22,315 nucleotides of DNA from Candidatus Cloacimonadota bacterium. GTDB lineage: Bacteria; Cloacimonadota; Cloacimonadia; Cloacimonadales; TCS61. Positions 7,966-16,564 of the stretch are shown here, piece by piece (the stretch's first letter is position 1; every line of letters starts with the position of its first letter). Where the stretch lies: positions 1-22,315 of the forward strand of contig JAUVKM010000004.1 of NCBI GenBank assembly GCA_030596265.1, written 5' to 3'. The notes beneath the pieces are model-generated. The model was given only the letters and a program-made list of their open reading frames with translations, did not search any database and was not told the origin of the DNA. A program made the translations under genes and the position numbers.

Positions 7966-8888
7966 TGAATGATATTATTACGATTCTCTATGCTGCAATA
8001 GCAAGTGGGACAATAATACTTTATGCAACAATTGGTGAAATAATAACGGAACGTTCCGGGATTCTTAACCTCGGTGTTGAAGGAATCATGCTGATGGGAG
8101 CTTTCTTTGGTTTCTATATAGCTTATACAACAGAAAGCTTAATTTTAGCAATTGTAGGAGCTGCCGTTATTGGTGGTTTAATGGGCTTAATCCATGCCTT
8201 CATGACAATCACATTACAGGCAAATCAGGTCGTATCAGGGCTTGCCCTCACAATGTTCGGTACTGGAGCCAGCGCATTTTTTGGTGTAAGCATGGTTGGT
8301 AAAACTTTGAGGACATCTTTTGAGGTTATTCCAGTTCCTATTTTGAGTAAAATTCCAGTCCTGGGAGAAATTGTATTCAGACATAATATTTTGGTCTATT
8401 TTGCTTTTATATTGCCGGTTATTGTCTGGTTTATTTTTAATAGAACAAAGTGGGGACTCGCTCTGCGAAGCAGCGGAGAAGAACCTCTTTCCAGTGAGAT
8501 CATGGGAATAAAAGTGATCAAAATCCGTTACATTGCTACTATTGTTGGCGGTATTTTCATCGGTATAAGTGGTGCTTATCTCTCAGTTGCATATTCCAAA
8601 TTATGGGTTGAAGGAATGACAGCCGGTAAGGGCTGGATAACTATTGCATTGGTGATCTTTGCAAACTGGAATCCTCTAATCGCATATGGTGGAGCCTATC
8701 TTTTTGGAGGATTAACTCAACTTGGGCTCAATCTTCAAAAATTCAATATTCCCTTCCCGATAATTCTACTTAAGAGTACTCCATATGTTTTCACATTATT
8801 ATTTCTCTTATTCATTTCTATAAAAGGAAAAAGATCTAATTTACCGAAAGCTCTGGGTGAATCTTATTTCAGAGAGAGTAGAGGATGA
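7965..8888 (+). CDS. BMP-type ABC importer permease 2 (importer A)
   Basis: A 307-residue membrane protein of the same permease superfamily, matching the NupQ role. It shows the usual GEIITERSG and NLGVEGIMLMGA stretches near residues 23-47 and hydrophobic helices throughout. The start is an ATG sharing one base with the previous TAA, with a purine-rich AGGGGGAAA just upstream. It is the last gene of importer A; a 130-bp gap with palindromes but no clear terminator separates it from importer B. Confidence 0.92.
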   Translation: MNDIITILYAAIASGTIILYATIGEIITERSGILNLGVEGIMLMGAFFGFYIAYTTESLILAIVGAAVIGGLMGLIHAFMTITLQANQVVSGLALTMFGTGASAFFGVSMVGKTLRTSFEVIPVPILSKIPVLGEIVFRHNILVYFAFILPVIVWFIFNRTKWGLALRSSGEEPLSSEIMGIKVIKIRYIATIVGGIFIGISGAYLSVAYSKLWVEGMTAGKGWITIALVIFANWNPLIAYGGAYLFGGLTQLGLNLQKFNIPFPIILLKSTPYVFTLLFLLFISIKGKRSNLPKALGESYFRESRG

Positions 8889-8919
8889 TCTTAATAAATA
8901 TATAGATTTTCAAATTTCT

Positions 8920-8971
8920 AAACCGGTTTAAGGTTTATTCCGATATTGTTTGTCGGAAGTACCAGGTACTT
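8920..8971. promoter_or_regulatory. Cluster of short palindromes between the two importers
   Basis: Three dyad elements follow one another: AAACCGGTTT (8920-8929, perfect), TCCGA...TCGGA (8939-8943 with 8953-8957), and AAGTAC-CAG-GTACTT (8957-8971). There is no T-tract, so these are not a typical terminator. They could be an operator or mRNA-stabilising hairpins for importer A. Function is inferred only from position upstream of importer B. Confidence 0.35.
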
Positions 8972-9018
8972 TCTAACGTATAAGAAGGCTTTGTTTGTTA
9001 TAACCCAAGGAGAATTTT

Positions 9019-10020
9019 ATGAGAAGTATTAGAGTATTGTCTGTTTTTATGGTAATTTTTCTTCTATTTAGCGTAATGTCATACGCCCAAGAAAGTGAAT
9101 TAAAAATTACTGAGAAAGTTAAGATCGCATTGATCATTCCAAGCACCATTGACGATATGGCTTGGAGCCAGGTAATGTATGAAGGAATTAAAGCCGTTCA
9201 AGAGAAATACGGCGAAGACAAAATTGAAGTAGAAGTAAGTGAACGCCTTTGGAACGCTGTAGATGCCGGTAGTGCTATCAGACAGTATGCAAGCCAGGGC
9301 TTCGATATCGTCATTGCACACGGTGCACAATATCAAAGTGTACTCGATGAAGTTGCACCGGATTTCCCAAAAACATCTTTTGCCTATGGTACAGGTTTTG
9401 CAACTAATCATCCAAATATTTTTGCCTATGACCCTCAAGCTCAGCAAGGTGCTTATCTTCTTGGCATTATGGCTGGTTTAAAAACAAAAACCAATATCGT
9501 TGGAATCGTTGGTCCGGTAAAATCTGGCGATGCGATCAAATACAATATAGGATTTGAAAAAGGTGTAAAATCTGTTAATCCTGAAGCTGCTGTAAGAATT
9601 GCTTATACTGGAAGTTTCGGTGATCTTGTTGCTGCCGGTGAAATTGCACGTACCCATATCAAAGCAGGAGCTGATGTACTTAGCGGAACAGCTCAACAAT
9701 GCGTTGGAGCCATAAGAGTCGCTTCTGAATTTGAAGGAATACTTTGGCTATCATCAGATATGGATCAAAGTTCTATAGCTCCACAAACAGTTCTTGCTTC
9801 TCAAGGATACAAATTTGATGATGTGATCGAAGGCATTATTAAATACCGTCAAGAAGGCATTATAGGCGGAAAACATCTTGAGCTTACCCTTGAAAATGGT
9901 TATCTTGAAATTGTTTACAATCCGAAATTAGCAACTGAATTAACTCCGGAAATGAATGAAGTTATTAGTGGAGCAAAAGCAAAAATCATTAGCGGAGAGG
10001 TCAAGGTAGGATTGAAATAA
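9019..10020 (+). CDS. BMP-family periplasmic substrate-binding protein (importer B)
   Basis: A 333-residue BMP-family binding protein, second in the window. It has a signal peptide with a signal-peptidase-I-type site after S-Y-A (residues 21-23) and no lipobox cysteine, so it should be soluble in the periplasm; this contrasts with lipoprotein A. The mature domain begins KVKIALIIPSTIDDMAW and has the family's alternating Rossmann-like segments. An AAGGAG ribosome-binding site precedes the ATG. It is clearly diverged from copy A in length and sequence, so it may bind a different nucleoside or base. A terminator hairpin follows it, as in importer A. Confidence 0.88.
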   Translation: MRSIRVLSVFMVIFLLFSVMSYAQESELKITEKVKIALIIPSTIDDMAWSQVMYEGIKAVQEKYGEDKIEVEVSERLWNAVDAGSAIRQYASQGFDIVIAHGAQYQSVLDEVAPDFPKTSFAYGTGFATNHPNIFAYDPQAQQGAYLLGIMAGLKTKTNIVGIVGPVKSGDAIKYNIGFEKGVKSVNPEAAVRIAYTGSFGDLVAAGEIARTHIKAGADVLSGTAQQCVGAIRVASEFEGILWLSSDMDQSSIAPQTVLASQGYKFDDVIEGIIKYRQEGIIGGKHLELTLENGYLEIVYNPKLATELTPEMNEVISGAKAKIISGEVKVGLK

Positions 10021-10045
10021 GATCAATTTACCTTTAAATCATATT

Positions 10046-10090
10046 AAACTTGAGTTAAGTTAACAACTGTTAGCTTAACTTGAGTTTTTT
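10046..10090 (+). terminator. Rho-independent terminator/attenuator after binding protein B
   Basis: AAACT-tg-AGTTAAG-t-TAACA pairs with TGTTA-g-CTTAACT-tg-AGTTT around a 2-nt loop, with one small internal mismatch, and ends in a T run. It occupies the same place relative to its binding-protein gene as the terminator at 5227-5269. Confidence 0.8.
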
Positions 10091-10132
10091 AAATTCTGAG
10101 TATTAGTCTCTATATATATTGAAGGAATAACT

Positions 10133-11665
10133 ATGTCTGAAATTATCAGAAAATTAGAGATGCGAAAAATCACTAAAAAATTCCCTGGTGTTCTTGCTTG
10201 CAACAATATTGATATTCATCTGAAATCAGGGGAAATCTTAGCTTTACTTGGCGAAAACGGTGCTGGAAAAACAACCTTGATGAATGTCCTATTCGGACTC
10301 TATCAACCTGAACACGGTGAAATTTTTATCAATGATAAACAAGTAATCATCAATTCCCCAAGCACAGCCTTTAAATACGGTATTGGAATGGTTCATCAAC
10401 ATTTTATGTTAGTTCAAAATCTCACTGTAGTAGAAAATGTAGCCTTAGGTCTTTTGGGCAAAAGAATTTTCAAATTAAACTTAGGTGAGGCTAGAAACAA
10501 AATACTTGAAGTATCAAAATTATATGGACTCTCTGTTAATCCCGATGCGTATATTTGGCAATTGAGTGTAGGTGAACAACAACGTGTTGAGCTCATTAAG
10601 GTTCTCTGTTTGGGAGCAAATTTATTAATTTTAGATGAGCCTACCGCAGCACTTACTCCGCAAGAAACGGATGAACTGATAATTCTGCTAAAGAAAATGG
10701 CGGAGAATGATCGCTCGATCATATTCATAAGTCACAAACTTAATGAGGTGAAAGCTGTAAGTAATCGAGTTTGTGTTCTTAGGAACGGTTCTCTTGTTTA
10801 CGAAGGTAAAACAAAAGAACATTCAGTTGCTGCTCTTGCTGAAAAAATGGCTGGTCGTGAAATTTCCATGCCGACTCTAAAGGAAAAATCTAAAGCAGTT
10901 AAACCAATTTTAGAAATCAAAAATGTTTTTGCTAAAGGTAACAAGGGAACAATGGCATTAGATGATTTTTCTCTAACTGTGAATAAAGGGGAAATTGTTG
11001 GAATTGCAGGAGTTTCCGGCAACGGTCAAAAAGAACTGGCAGATGTAATAAATGGGATCAGCCATATAGAGAGTGGTAAAATTCTATTACATAATAAAGA
11101 AATCACAAATCGATCTCCTCAAAAAATTATCAACAAAGGAATGGGTTATATCCCCGAAGATAGAATACATGAAGGAACGATAGCATCTTTTTCTGTAAAA
11201 GAAAACATTATTATGAAAGATTATAACAAAACTCCTTTATCTAAAAACTTATTTCTGCAAGATAAAATTATCGAAAGCTATTCATTAGAATTAATTAAGA
11301 ATTTCGATATTAAATGCCCTGATAATAAAACTTCCTGCGGCAGTTTATCCGGTGGAAATGTGCAAAAAGTTATCCTGGCACGAGAGCTATCCCGTAAACC
11401 GGAAATGCTCATAGCTTCATATCCAATTAGAGGATTAGACATCGGTGCAGCAGAATATGTTCATGAGCAACTATTAGAAGCACGTAAAGAAAATGTCGGC
11501 ATCTTACTCATTTCTGAAGAACTGGATGAATTATTAGATATCTGCGATAGAATTGCTGTTATTTATGAAGGGAAGATCCTTGATATTTTAGACCGCTATA
11601 TTGCTACAAAATCAAAATTAGGACTACTAATGGCAGGAATTAAAGATGAAGAAAAAGCTATATAA
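10133..11665 (+). CDS. BMP-type ABC importer double ATPase (importer B)
   Basis: A 510-residue tandem-NBD ATPase, paralogue of the gene at 5361. NBD1 has Walker A GENGAGKTT (residues 40-48), signature LSVGEQQ and Walker B ending LILDEPT. NBD2 has the family's GVSGNGQ in place of a normal P-loop, LSGGN as signature, and YPIRGLD. The start has AAGGA upstream and gives MSEII, as in the paralogue. The final 20 bp overlap the next permease gene. NBD1 is nearer to the family norm than its copy in importer A and is expected to be a competent ATP site. Confidence 0.93.
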   Translation: MSEIIRKLEMRKITKKFPGVLACNNIDIHLKSGEILALLGENGAGKTTLMNVLFGLYQPEHGEIFINDKQVIINSPSTAFKYGIGMVHQHFMLVQNLTVVENVALGLLGKRIFKLNLGEARNKILEVSKLYGLSVNPDAYIWQLSVGEQQRVELIKVLCLGANLLILDEPTAALTPQETDELIILLKKMAENDRSIIFISHKLNEVKAVSNRVCVLRNGSLVYEGKTKEHSVAALAEKMAGREISMPTLKEKSKAVKPILEIKNVFAKGNKGTMALDDFSLTVNKGEIVGIAGVSGNGQKELADVINGISHIESGKILLHNKEITNRSPQKIINKGMGYIPEDRIHEGTIASFSVKENIIMKDYNKTPLSKNLFLQDKIIESYSLELIKNFDIKCPDNKTSCGSLSGGNVQKVILARELSRKPEMLIASYPIRGLDIGAAEYVHEQLLEARKENVGILLISEELDELLDICDRIAVIYEGKILDILDRYIATKSKLGLLMAGIKDEEKAI

Positions 11666-12752
11666 TGAAACTATTTATCGATTATTGATCATTGCTATTG
11701 CAATTTTCTCAGCACTTTTTGTTGGGGCGATATTACTTCTTATAGCCAAAACAAATCCTCTTAAAGCATATTATATAATGTTTACAGAACCTTTAAGTGG
11801 AAAATTTGGTTTAACTGAAATACTGGTTCGAGCTGCACCCTTAATGCTGGTTGGATTAGGAATAGCTATTGCATTTAGAAGTGGGATTATAAATATTGGT
11901 GGTGAAGGACAGATCATGATCGGGGCAATTTTTGGAACGTTCATAGCACTCTCGTTCCCTGATCTTCCAACCTATATTCTTTTACCGTTTGTATTCATTG
12001 CCAGCTTTATTGGAGGTGCAATTTGGGGTGGAATTGCCGGTTGGATGAAAGCCTATCTCTCCGTAAATGAAATCTTGAGTACGATCATGCTGAATTATAT
12101 TGCCTTTCAGGTTTATATGTTTCTAATTCGGGGACCAATGATCGATCCTAAAGAAGTATCATACGGAACAGGGGTTCCTCAAACAGCATTAATTAGTAAG
12201 AATGCCTGGTTAGTCAGGATAATACCTGCAAGCAGATTACACGCCGGTATAATCATTGCAGTTATTTTAGCAATTTGTGTTTATATTTTCCTTTGGAAAA
12301 CTACGATCGGTTATAAATTGCGAGCTGCCGGAGCCGAAGCAAAAGCTGCAAAATATATTGGCGTTAATGTAAAGAATTATCTTGTACTGGCAATGCTTCT
12401 TTCCGGTGGATTTGCCGGAATGGCAGGCGCAATAGAAGTTTGTGGAGTTCATCATAGAGGACTTGAATCGATCTCTGCCGGTTATGGTTTTAGTGGAATT
12501 GTTGTAGCCTTATTTGGAGGACTTCATCCACTTGGAATAATTCCGGCTTCTGCGGTTTTCGGATTACTTATTGTTGGTGCGGATATGATGCAGAGATCTG
12601 TTACTGTACCGGCTTCCATTATTCTGGCAATTCAAGGACTCATAATTTTGGCAATTGTATCCAGTCAGATATTTTTCTCAAATATTGCTATTAAAGAAAA
12701 GATCATGACCAAATTGAAATTAATGAAACCGGGGGATAAAGATGATTCTTGA
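11646..12752 (+). CDS. BMP-type ABC importer permease 1 (importer B)
   Basis: A 368-residue polytopic membrane protein of the BPD_transp_2 family, counterpart of the gene at 6907. It has a basic N-terminus, hydrophobic helices and the NIGGEGQIMIGA stretch diagnostic of this permease class. The ATG at 11646 lies inside the end of the ATPase gene, with AGGA at a good distance; the ATG at 11665 is in a different frame and was not used. It overlaps permease 2 by 11 bp. Confidence 0.92.
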   Translation: MKKKLYNETIYRLLIIAIAIFSALFVGAILLLIAKTNPLKAYYIMFTEPLSGKFGLTEILVRAAPLMLVGLGIAIAFRSGIINIGGEGQIMIGAIFGTFIALSFPDLPTYILLPFVFIASFIGGAIWGGIAGWMKAYLSVNEILSTIMLNYIAFQVYMFLIRGPMIDPKEVSYGTGVPQTALISKNAWLVRIIPASRLHAGIIIAVILAICVYIFLWKTTIGYKLRAAGAEAKAAKYIGVNVKNYLVLAMLLSGGFAGMAGAIEVCGVHHRGLESISAGYGFSGIVVALFGGLHPLGIIPASAVFGLLIVGADMMQRSVTVPASIILAIQGLIILAIVSSQIFFSNIAIKEKIMTKLKLMKPGDKDDS

Positions 12753-13668
12753 TTTTATCATTGGAATAATATCAGCAGGTATTCCGTTAGCTGCACCGCT
12801 ATTGCTGGCTGGATTAGGAGAGATGTTCAATCAGCGTGCCGGGGTTTTTAATCTTGGTGTTGAAGGCATTATGTTAATGGGAGCATTTGTAGGATTTCTA
12901 GTAGTGCTTACAGTAGGATCACCGGTTCTCGGCTTGCTTGCAGCTATACTTGTTGGAGCTATCATGGGTCTTATAATGGCAGTGGTAACTGTGAAATTTA
13001 AAGCTCAACAGGGAATCTCGGGAATTGGACTTTTCATGTTGGGATGGGGACTCTCCGGAACTTTATTCCGAGTTTATGTTGGTGGAATTACCAGCATTGA
13101 AGGTATTAAATCATTCAGCTTCCCATTATTGGGCAAGATCCCGATTATTGGAGAAATATTCTTTCAAAATAATATCCTGGTCTATTTAACATTTATGTTA
13201 GTCCCAATTTCATGGTATGTATTGAATAAAACTGCCTGGGGACTGAAAGTAAGAGCCGTTGGCACAAATCCTCAGGCTGCCGATACACTTGGCATTAAAG
13301 TTGATAGAATTCGCTTCCAATGCATCATATTAGGAAGTATGATGGCAGGGCTTGCCGGTGCATATCTCACAATTGCGCAAACTCATATTTTTGCTGATAA
13401 CATAACAGCAGGTAGAGGTTTTATTGCAGTTGCCCTGGTTTATTTTGGTAGATGGAAACCAGTTGGAATTATGTGGGGAACACTATTATTCAGTCTGGCA
13501 CACGCAATGCAGCGTTCAATTCAAGTTTACGGCATAAACTTCCCTTACGAAATTGCCGTGATAATCCCATATTTACTGGTTATTGTTGTATTAGCTTTAT
13601 CATATAAATCACAACAACTTGGTCCTGTAGCTTTAGGAAAACCGTTTAATCGAGGATCTCGGGGATAA
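12742..13668 (+). CDS. BMP-type ABC importer permease 2 (importer B)
   Basis: A 308-residue permease, counterpart of the gene at 7965, with the GEMFNQRAG and NLGVEGIMLMGA stretches near the N-terminus and the same C-terminal layout (both end in an SRG tail after a G-rich loop). A GGGGGATAAAG stretch precedes the ATG. It ends 19 bp before the deaminase gene, which suggests that the deaminase is co-transcribed with importer B. Confidence 0.92.
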   Translation: MILDFIIGIISAGIPLAAPLLLAGLGEMFNQRAGVFNLGVEGIMLMGAFVGFLVVLTVGSPVLGLLAAILVGAIMGLIMAVVTVKFKAQQGISGIGLFMLGWGLSGTLFRVYVGGITSIEGIKSFSFPLLGKIPIIGEIFFQNNILVYLTFMLVPISWYVLNKTAWGLKVRAVGTNPQAADTLGIKVDRIRFQCIILGSMMAGLAGAYLTIAQTHIFADNITAGRGFIAVALVYFGRWKPVGIMWGTLLFSLAHAMQRSIQVYGINFPYEIAVIIPYLLVIVVLALSYKSQQLGPVALGKPFNRGSRG

Positions 13669-13687
13669 TTTAAGAGAATTATTAATA

Positions 13688-14161
13688 ATGAAAGATCATG
13701 TGTTCTATTTGAAGCGAACAATTGAGCTGGCAGAGCAAGCAGTAAAACATGGGAACACACCCTTTGGAGCTTTGTTAGTTGATAAAAATGGAAATGTTAT
13801 TCTCGAACAGGAAAACATCGAGATCACTGAAAACGATTGCACAGGTCATGCTGAGACAACTTTGATGAGAAAAGCATCAAAATTATATAGCAAAGATTTT
13901 TTATGGGATTGTACAATATATACTTCTGTTGAACCCTGTGCAATGTGTTCCGGTGCTATCTATTGGGGAAACGTAGGAAAAGTTGTTTACGGCATTTCCG
14001 AAAAAGAATTACTTAATTTAACTGGTAACAATAAACAAAACCCTACATTAGCTCTTCCCTGTAGAGAAATCTTTGAACAAGGTCAAAAAGAGATTAAAGT
14101 AGAAGGACCGATAAAAGAAGTTGCCGAGGACATCATGGAAATTCATAGAAAATATTGGTGA
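13688..14161 (+). CDS. Zinc-dependent nucleobase/nucleoside deaminase (CDA superfamily; guanine deaminase-like candidate)
   Basis: A 157-residue single-domain deaminase of the cytidine-deaminase fold. Zinc ligands are H54 in HAE and C84, C87 in PCAMC; E56 is the catalytic proton shuttle. The conserved GAIYWGNV stretch follows the cysteines. Length and layout match both small guanine deaminases (GuaD type, about 156 residues) and tRNA adenosine deaminases (TadA). Location right after importer B and upstream of ssnA/ygfK favours a catabolic role, such as guanine to xanthine, over tRNA editing, but TadA-like or cytosine-type activity cannot be ruled out by eye. The ribosome-binding site is weak (AAGAG). 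A terminator follows directly. Confidence 0.8.
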   Translation: MKDHVFYLKRTIELAEQAVKHGNTPFGALLVDKNGNVILEQENIEITENDCTGHAETTLMRKASKLYSKDFLWDCTIYTSVEPCAMCSGAIYWGNVGKVVYGISEKELLNLTGNNKQNPTLALPCREIFEQGQKEIKVEGPIKEVAEDIMEIHRKYW

Positions 14162-14174
14162 TGATTACTGATCC

Positions 14175-14213
14175 AAAAAGAAAAGGTAGGATTTTATCCT
14201 GCCTTTTTCTTTA
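14175..14213. terminator. Bidirectional Rho-independent terminator
   Basis: AAAGAAAAGGTAGGA pairs with TCCTGCCTTTTTCTTT around a TTTA loop. It has a T-rich run on the plus side and an A-rich run on the other, so it can end the plus-strand importer/deaminase operon and the convergent minus-strand nuclease gene. Confidence 0.85.
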
Positions 14214-14323
14214 TATTAATAACATGAGTATATCATATCGCAACTTCTTTTATTAAAAATCTTATGTTCCTTCTCAAGCACAATTTTTGTAGACAACTTG
14301 ATCATTTTGTTAGCTTTTTTTTC

Positions 14324-15823
14324 TTATTTAGATATTATTTCATCTAAAACTTTTTCTATTTGATAACCTTCTCTAACATATACAATTCGTATTCCATGTT
14401 CTTTACATAATCTATATTTATTAGCATCTCTTATCCTAGTTTGCTCAAATGATTCTTTACCACCAAAGAAATCAACTGGCTCATCATGCTGTAAACCCTG
14501 ATATTCAATTCCAACTTTTAAATTTGGTATAAATATATCAAGATGTTGGCGACCTAAGAAATCAATTCTTGCATGATGAATTACTTTCACATCTTGAAAA
14601 TAATTTTTAATCTTATAGTACAGTTTTGTTTCATTAATCCACCCTTCATTAACTTTTGGAATATTGGATCTTTCACGCACAGTATTTTCTGCATCTCTTG
14701 TTAATTCATAAATTAGTTTAGAGAATTTAGACATATCATAGAAAAGCCAATATTCTTTTAAACTTTTATCAGGGATAATTTGATGGTTATCCAACAAATA
14801 TCTTGAATTTTTACTTTTATACTTTAATGAAAAATGATAAAGTAATGTTTGGTTTATTTCATTTTCTTTTTTATTAATTAAGATGTCTAATTCATCAATT
14901 ACATCATACAAATGATCAAAACCAAATTTAGTGAGATTTACTTTGGGGAATAAAAAAAGAAATTCAGGAGTTGAAAAACCTTTTTGTTCTTGTAAAGTAA
15001 AATTTGCTTTATTATTTAATGCTTTATGTATTGATGGTTTCTCTAAATAGTATAGATCCCATTCATCAAGAAAATCTTTTATTTCAACTGATGCATGATG
15101 ATGATAACCAAGTCTTACGTCTGTTATTTTTCTGACTATATCTTTATACGGATTGAATTTATTAACTACTTTAAGTTTTTCAATTACTTTTATTCTAAGC
15201 TTTAGCAAATATTGAGATCTCATTTTATCTACACAATTATTCATTGGTCTAAAATCCTTGGCATATGTATTTGGTAGATATGCAAGATATATTTTATTGT
15301 TTATTTCTTTTACTAATTTTTTATAATATTTTCTTATATCATTTTTATTATTGTACTTTTCTAAAAATGTCATTTTATAAGGTAAAGTCTCATTAAAATA
15401 TTTTAGAGCATGCTTTTGTTTTTTTTCATGATTAGAATAGTTACTTTTTCTTTGAATCTCAGATTCAATGGCTTCTTGTTCTGTTTTTTTTATAAATGAT
15501 ATTTTTTCTTCTAAATATTTCGATGCTGTATTAATTAAATTATTCCAGCTTACATTATCTCTGAATTGTGGATAACTGATATTTAATGATTCTCCATTAA
15601 ATCCATTACTGTATAACTGGAAATGATAAAAATTGTTAAATATATGTAAAAGTTGATTGAATGTTGTTTCATCTAAAGATGTCATTTTATCTTTAATATT
15701 GTCCTTAATGTATCTAATTTTATCTTCTGTGTTTCTGTACTCATTTAAATCCCAACATTGCTCTGCTAAAAATTTTTCAAAATTTTTTAGTAGATTCTTA
15801 TAATTATTATTCAATTTTTTCAT
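14324..15823 (-). CDS. Putative PD-(D/E)XK/Vsr-like nuclease with long helical N-terminal region
   Basis: A 499-residue protein. The C-terminal 110 residues show a nuclease-like core: a helix with E393/E398, then H-L-D429 (LDIFIP), then G-I-E440-Y-Q442-G with H446, and later an RDANKYRLC helix and a GIRIVYV strand. The D...ExQ pattern with the following RDxxK helix is typical of endonuclease-like domains of the PD-(D/E)XK/Vsr-related superfamily. The first 390 residues are Lys/Asn/Tyr-rich, mostly helical in look, and not recognised. The ribosome-binding site is weak. Codon use is visibly more AT-rich than in the flanking transporter and OmpA genes, suggesting transfer. It follows a 24-codon mini-ORF and a 163-residue unknown protein on the same strand. 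Defence or DNA repair is possible, not shown. Confidence 0.65.
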   Translation of the reverse strand: MKKLNNNYKNLLKNFEKFLAEQCWDLNEYRNTEDKIRYIKDNIKDKMTSLDETTFNQLLHIFNNFYHFQLYSNGFNGESLNISYPQFRDNVSWNNLINTASKYLEEKISFIKKTEQEAIESEIQRKSNYSNHEKKQKHALKYFNETLPYKMTFLEKYNNKNDIRKYYKKLVKEINNKIYLAYLPNTYAKDFRPMNNCVDKMRSQYLLKLRIKVIEKLKVVNKFNPYKDIVRKITDVRLGYHHHASVEIKDFLDEWDLYYLEKPSIHKALNNKANFTLQEQKGFSTPEFLFLFPKVNLTKFGFDHLYDVIDELDILINKKENEINQTLLYHFSLKYKSKNSRYLLDNHQIIPDKSLKEYWLFYDMSKFSKLIYELTRDAENTVRERSNIPKVNEGWINETKLYYKIKNYFQDVKVIHHARIDFLGRQHLDIFIPNLKVGIEYQGLQHDEPVDFFGGKESFEQTRIRDANKYRLCKEHGIRIVYVREGYQIEKVLDEIISK

Positions 15824-15833
15824 TTATTATTAA

Positions 15834-15908
15834 TTATTTTAGTAATTTTTGTAGCTCGAAATGAGTTTTATAATCTTCTTTTTCATAAATTGGAATCTCT
15901 GCATACAT
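15834..15908 (-). CDS. 24-residue mini-ORF resembling the N-terminus of its neighbour
   Basis: An ATG at 15908 opens a 24-codon frame ending at 15834. It is preceded by AGGAAATGAG, a good ribosome-binding site inside the tail of the upstream gene. It is 1 nt from that gene's stop and 10 nt from the nuclease start. Its EIPIY motif and the following charged Y/K/E segment match the start of the 163-residue neighbour, so it may be the remnant of a duplicated paralogue or a small coupled peptide. Too short for certainty. Confidence 0.4.
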   Translation of the reverse strand: MYAEIPIYEKEDYKTHFELQKLLK

Positions 15909-15909
15909 C

Positions 15910-16401
15910 TCATTTCCTGATCTTTAATAATTTTATCCAATCAATATAATGACCTACTCTTTTTAAAAAATATAGGTTTAAATAAAACTTTTCAAAAAAA
16001 CCTGTCATGTCTTTCGGCAATTCTTCAACTAATTTATTGAATATTTCCTTCGATGTCTTTAACTTATTCAAATCTATATCCCATTCTGGGTAGCATGCAT
16101 GGAATTTATAGTGTTTTTTATCTAACTTAAACGGAATTCTCTTCTTATCAATTCTCCAGTAATCTGCATAAATTCTTGTCTTATTATGATTACAATATAA
16201 TTTTAGAAATCCAATTATCTGATTAAATTCCCAATCTCTGAACTTATACTCGCGTATCGAATTTAATGCTAAATTATAATTAGGGTCGTCTTCTTGCAGG
16301 TTAAATTTTCTTTTTTCTTTTTCAAAGATTTCTTTCATCTTTCTATCATAAGTCTCTTTAGTCATTGAATAAATTGGTATTTCAAAAAAATAGTCTGTCA
16401 T
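15910..16401 (-). CDS. Small uncharacterised protein with YFFEIPIY start
   Basis: A 163-residue protein I do not recognise. It starts MTDYFFEIPIY, is rich in Lys, Tyr, Asp and Phe, has no signal peptide or membrane segment, and has an internal CYPEWDID stretch and a W/Y-rich region that could be a folded alpha/beta core. There is no good ribosome-binding site, but a perfect TATAAT lies upstream, so a short or leaderless-like mRNA is possible. It is first of a compact minus-strand trio with the mini-ORF and the putative nuclease, sharing their AT-rich composition. The tight packing suggests that the three act together. Confidence 0.65.
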   Translation of the reverse strand: MTDYFFEIPIYSMTKETYDRKMKEIFEKEKRKFNLQEDDPNYNLALNSIREYKFRDWEFNQIIGFLKLYCNHNKTRIYADYWRIDKKRIPFKLDKKHYKFHACYPEWDIDLNKLKTSKEIFNKLVEELPKDMTGFFEKFYLNLYFLKRVGHYIDWIKLLKIRK

Positions 16402-16432
16402 TTAAAATTTATTTCCGTTATGTACTGTAACT

Positions 16433-16438
16433 ATTATA
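16433..16438 (-). promoter_or_regulatory. Putative -10 element (TATAAT) for the nuclease trio
   Basis: A consensus TATAAT on the minus strand, 31 bp upstream of the ATG at 16401. No good -35 is found 16-18 bp further up. A second candidate -35 (TTGACA, + strand 16523-16528) is farther upstream with only TTATTT as partner. Confidence 0.4.
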
Positions 16439-16564
16439 TAAATTCATTTCACACCTTCATTTTTGTTTTACAATTATTAATTCCAAAAATCTACAAAAGA
16501 AATAATTATCTACTTTATAATCTGTCAAAACATTTTATACTGTAAAACAATTCCTGTCATATTT

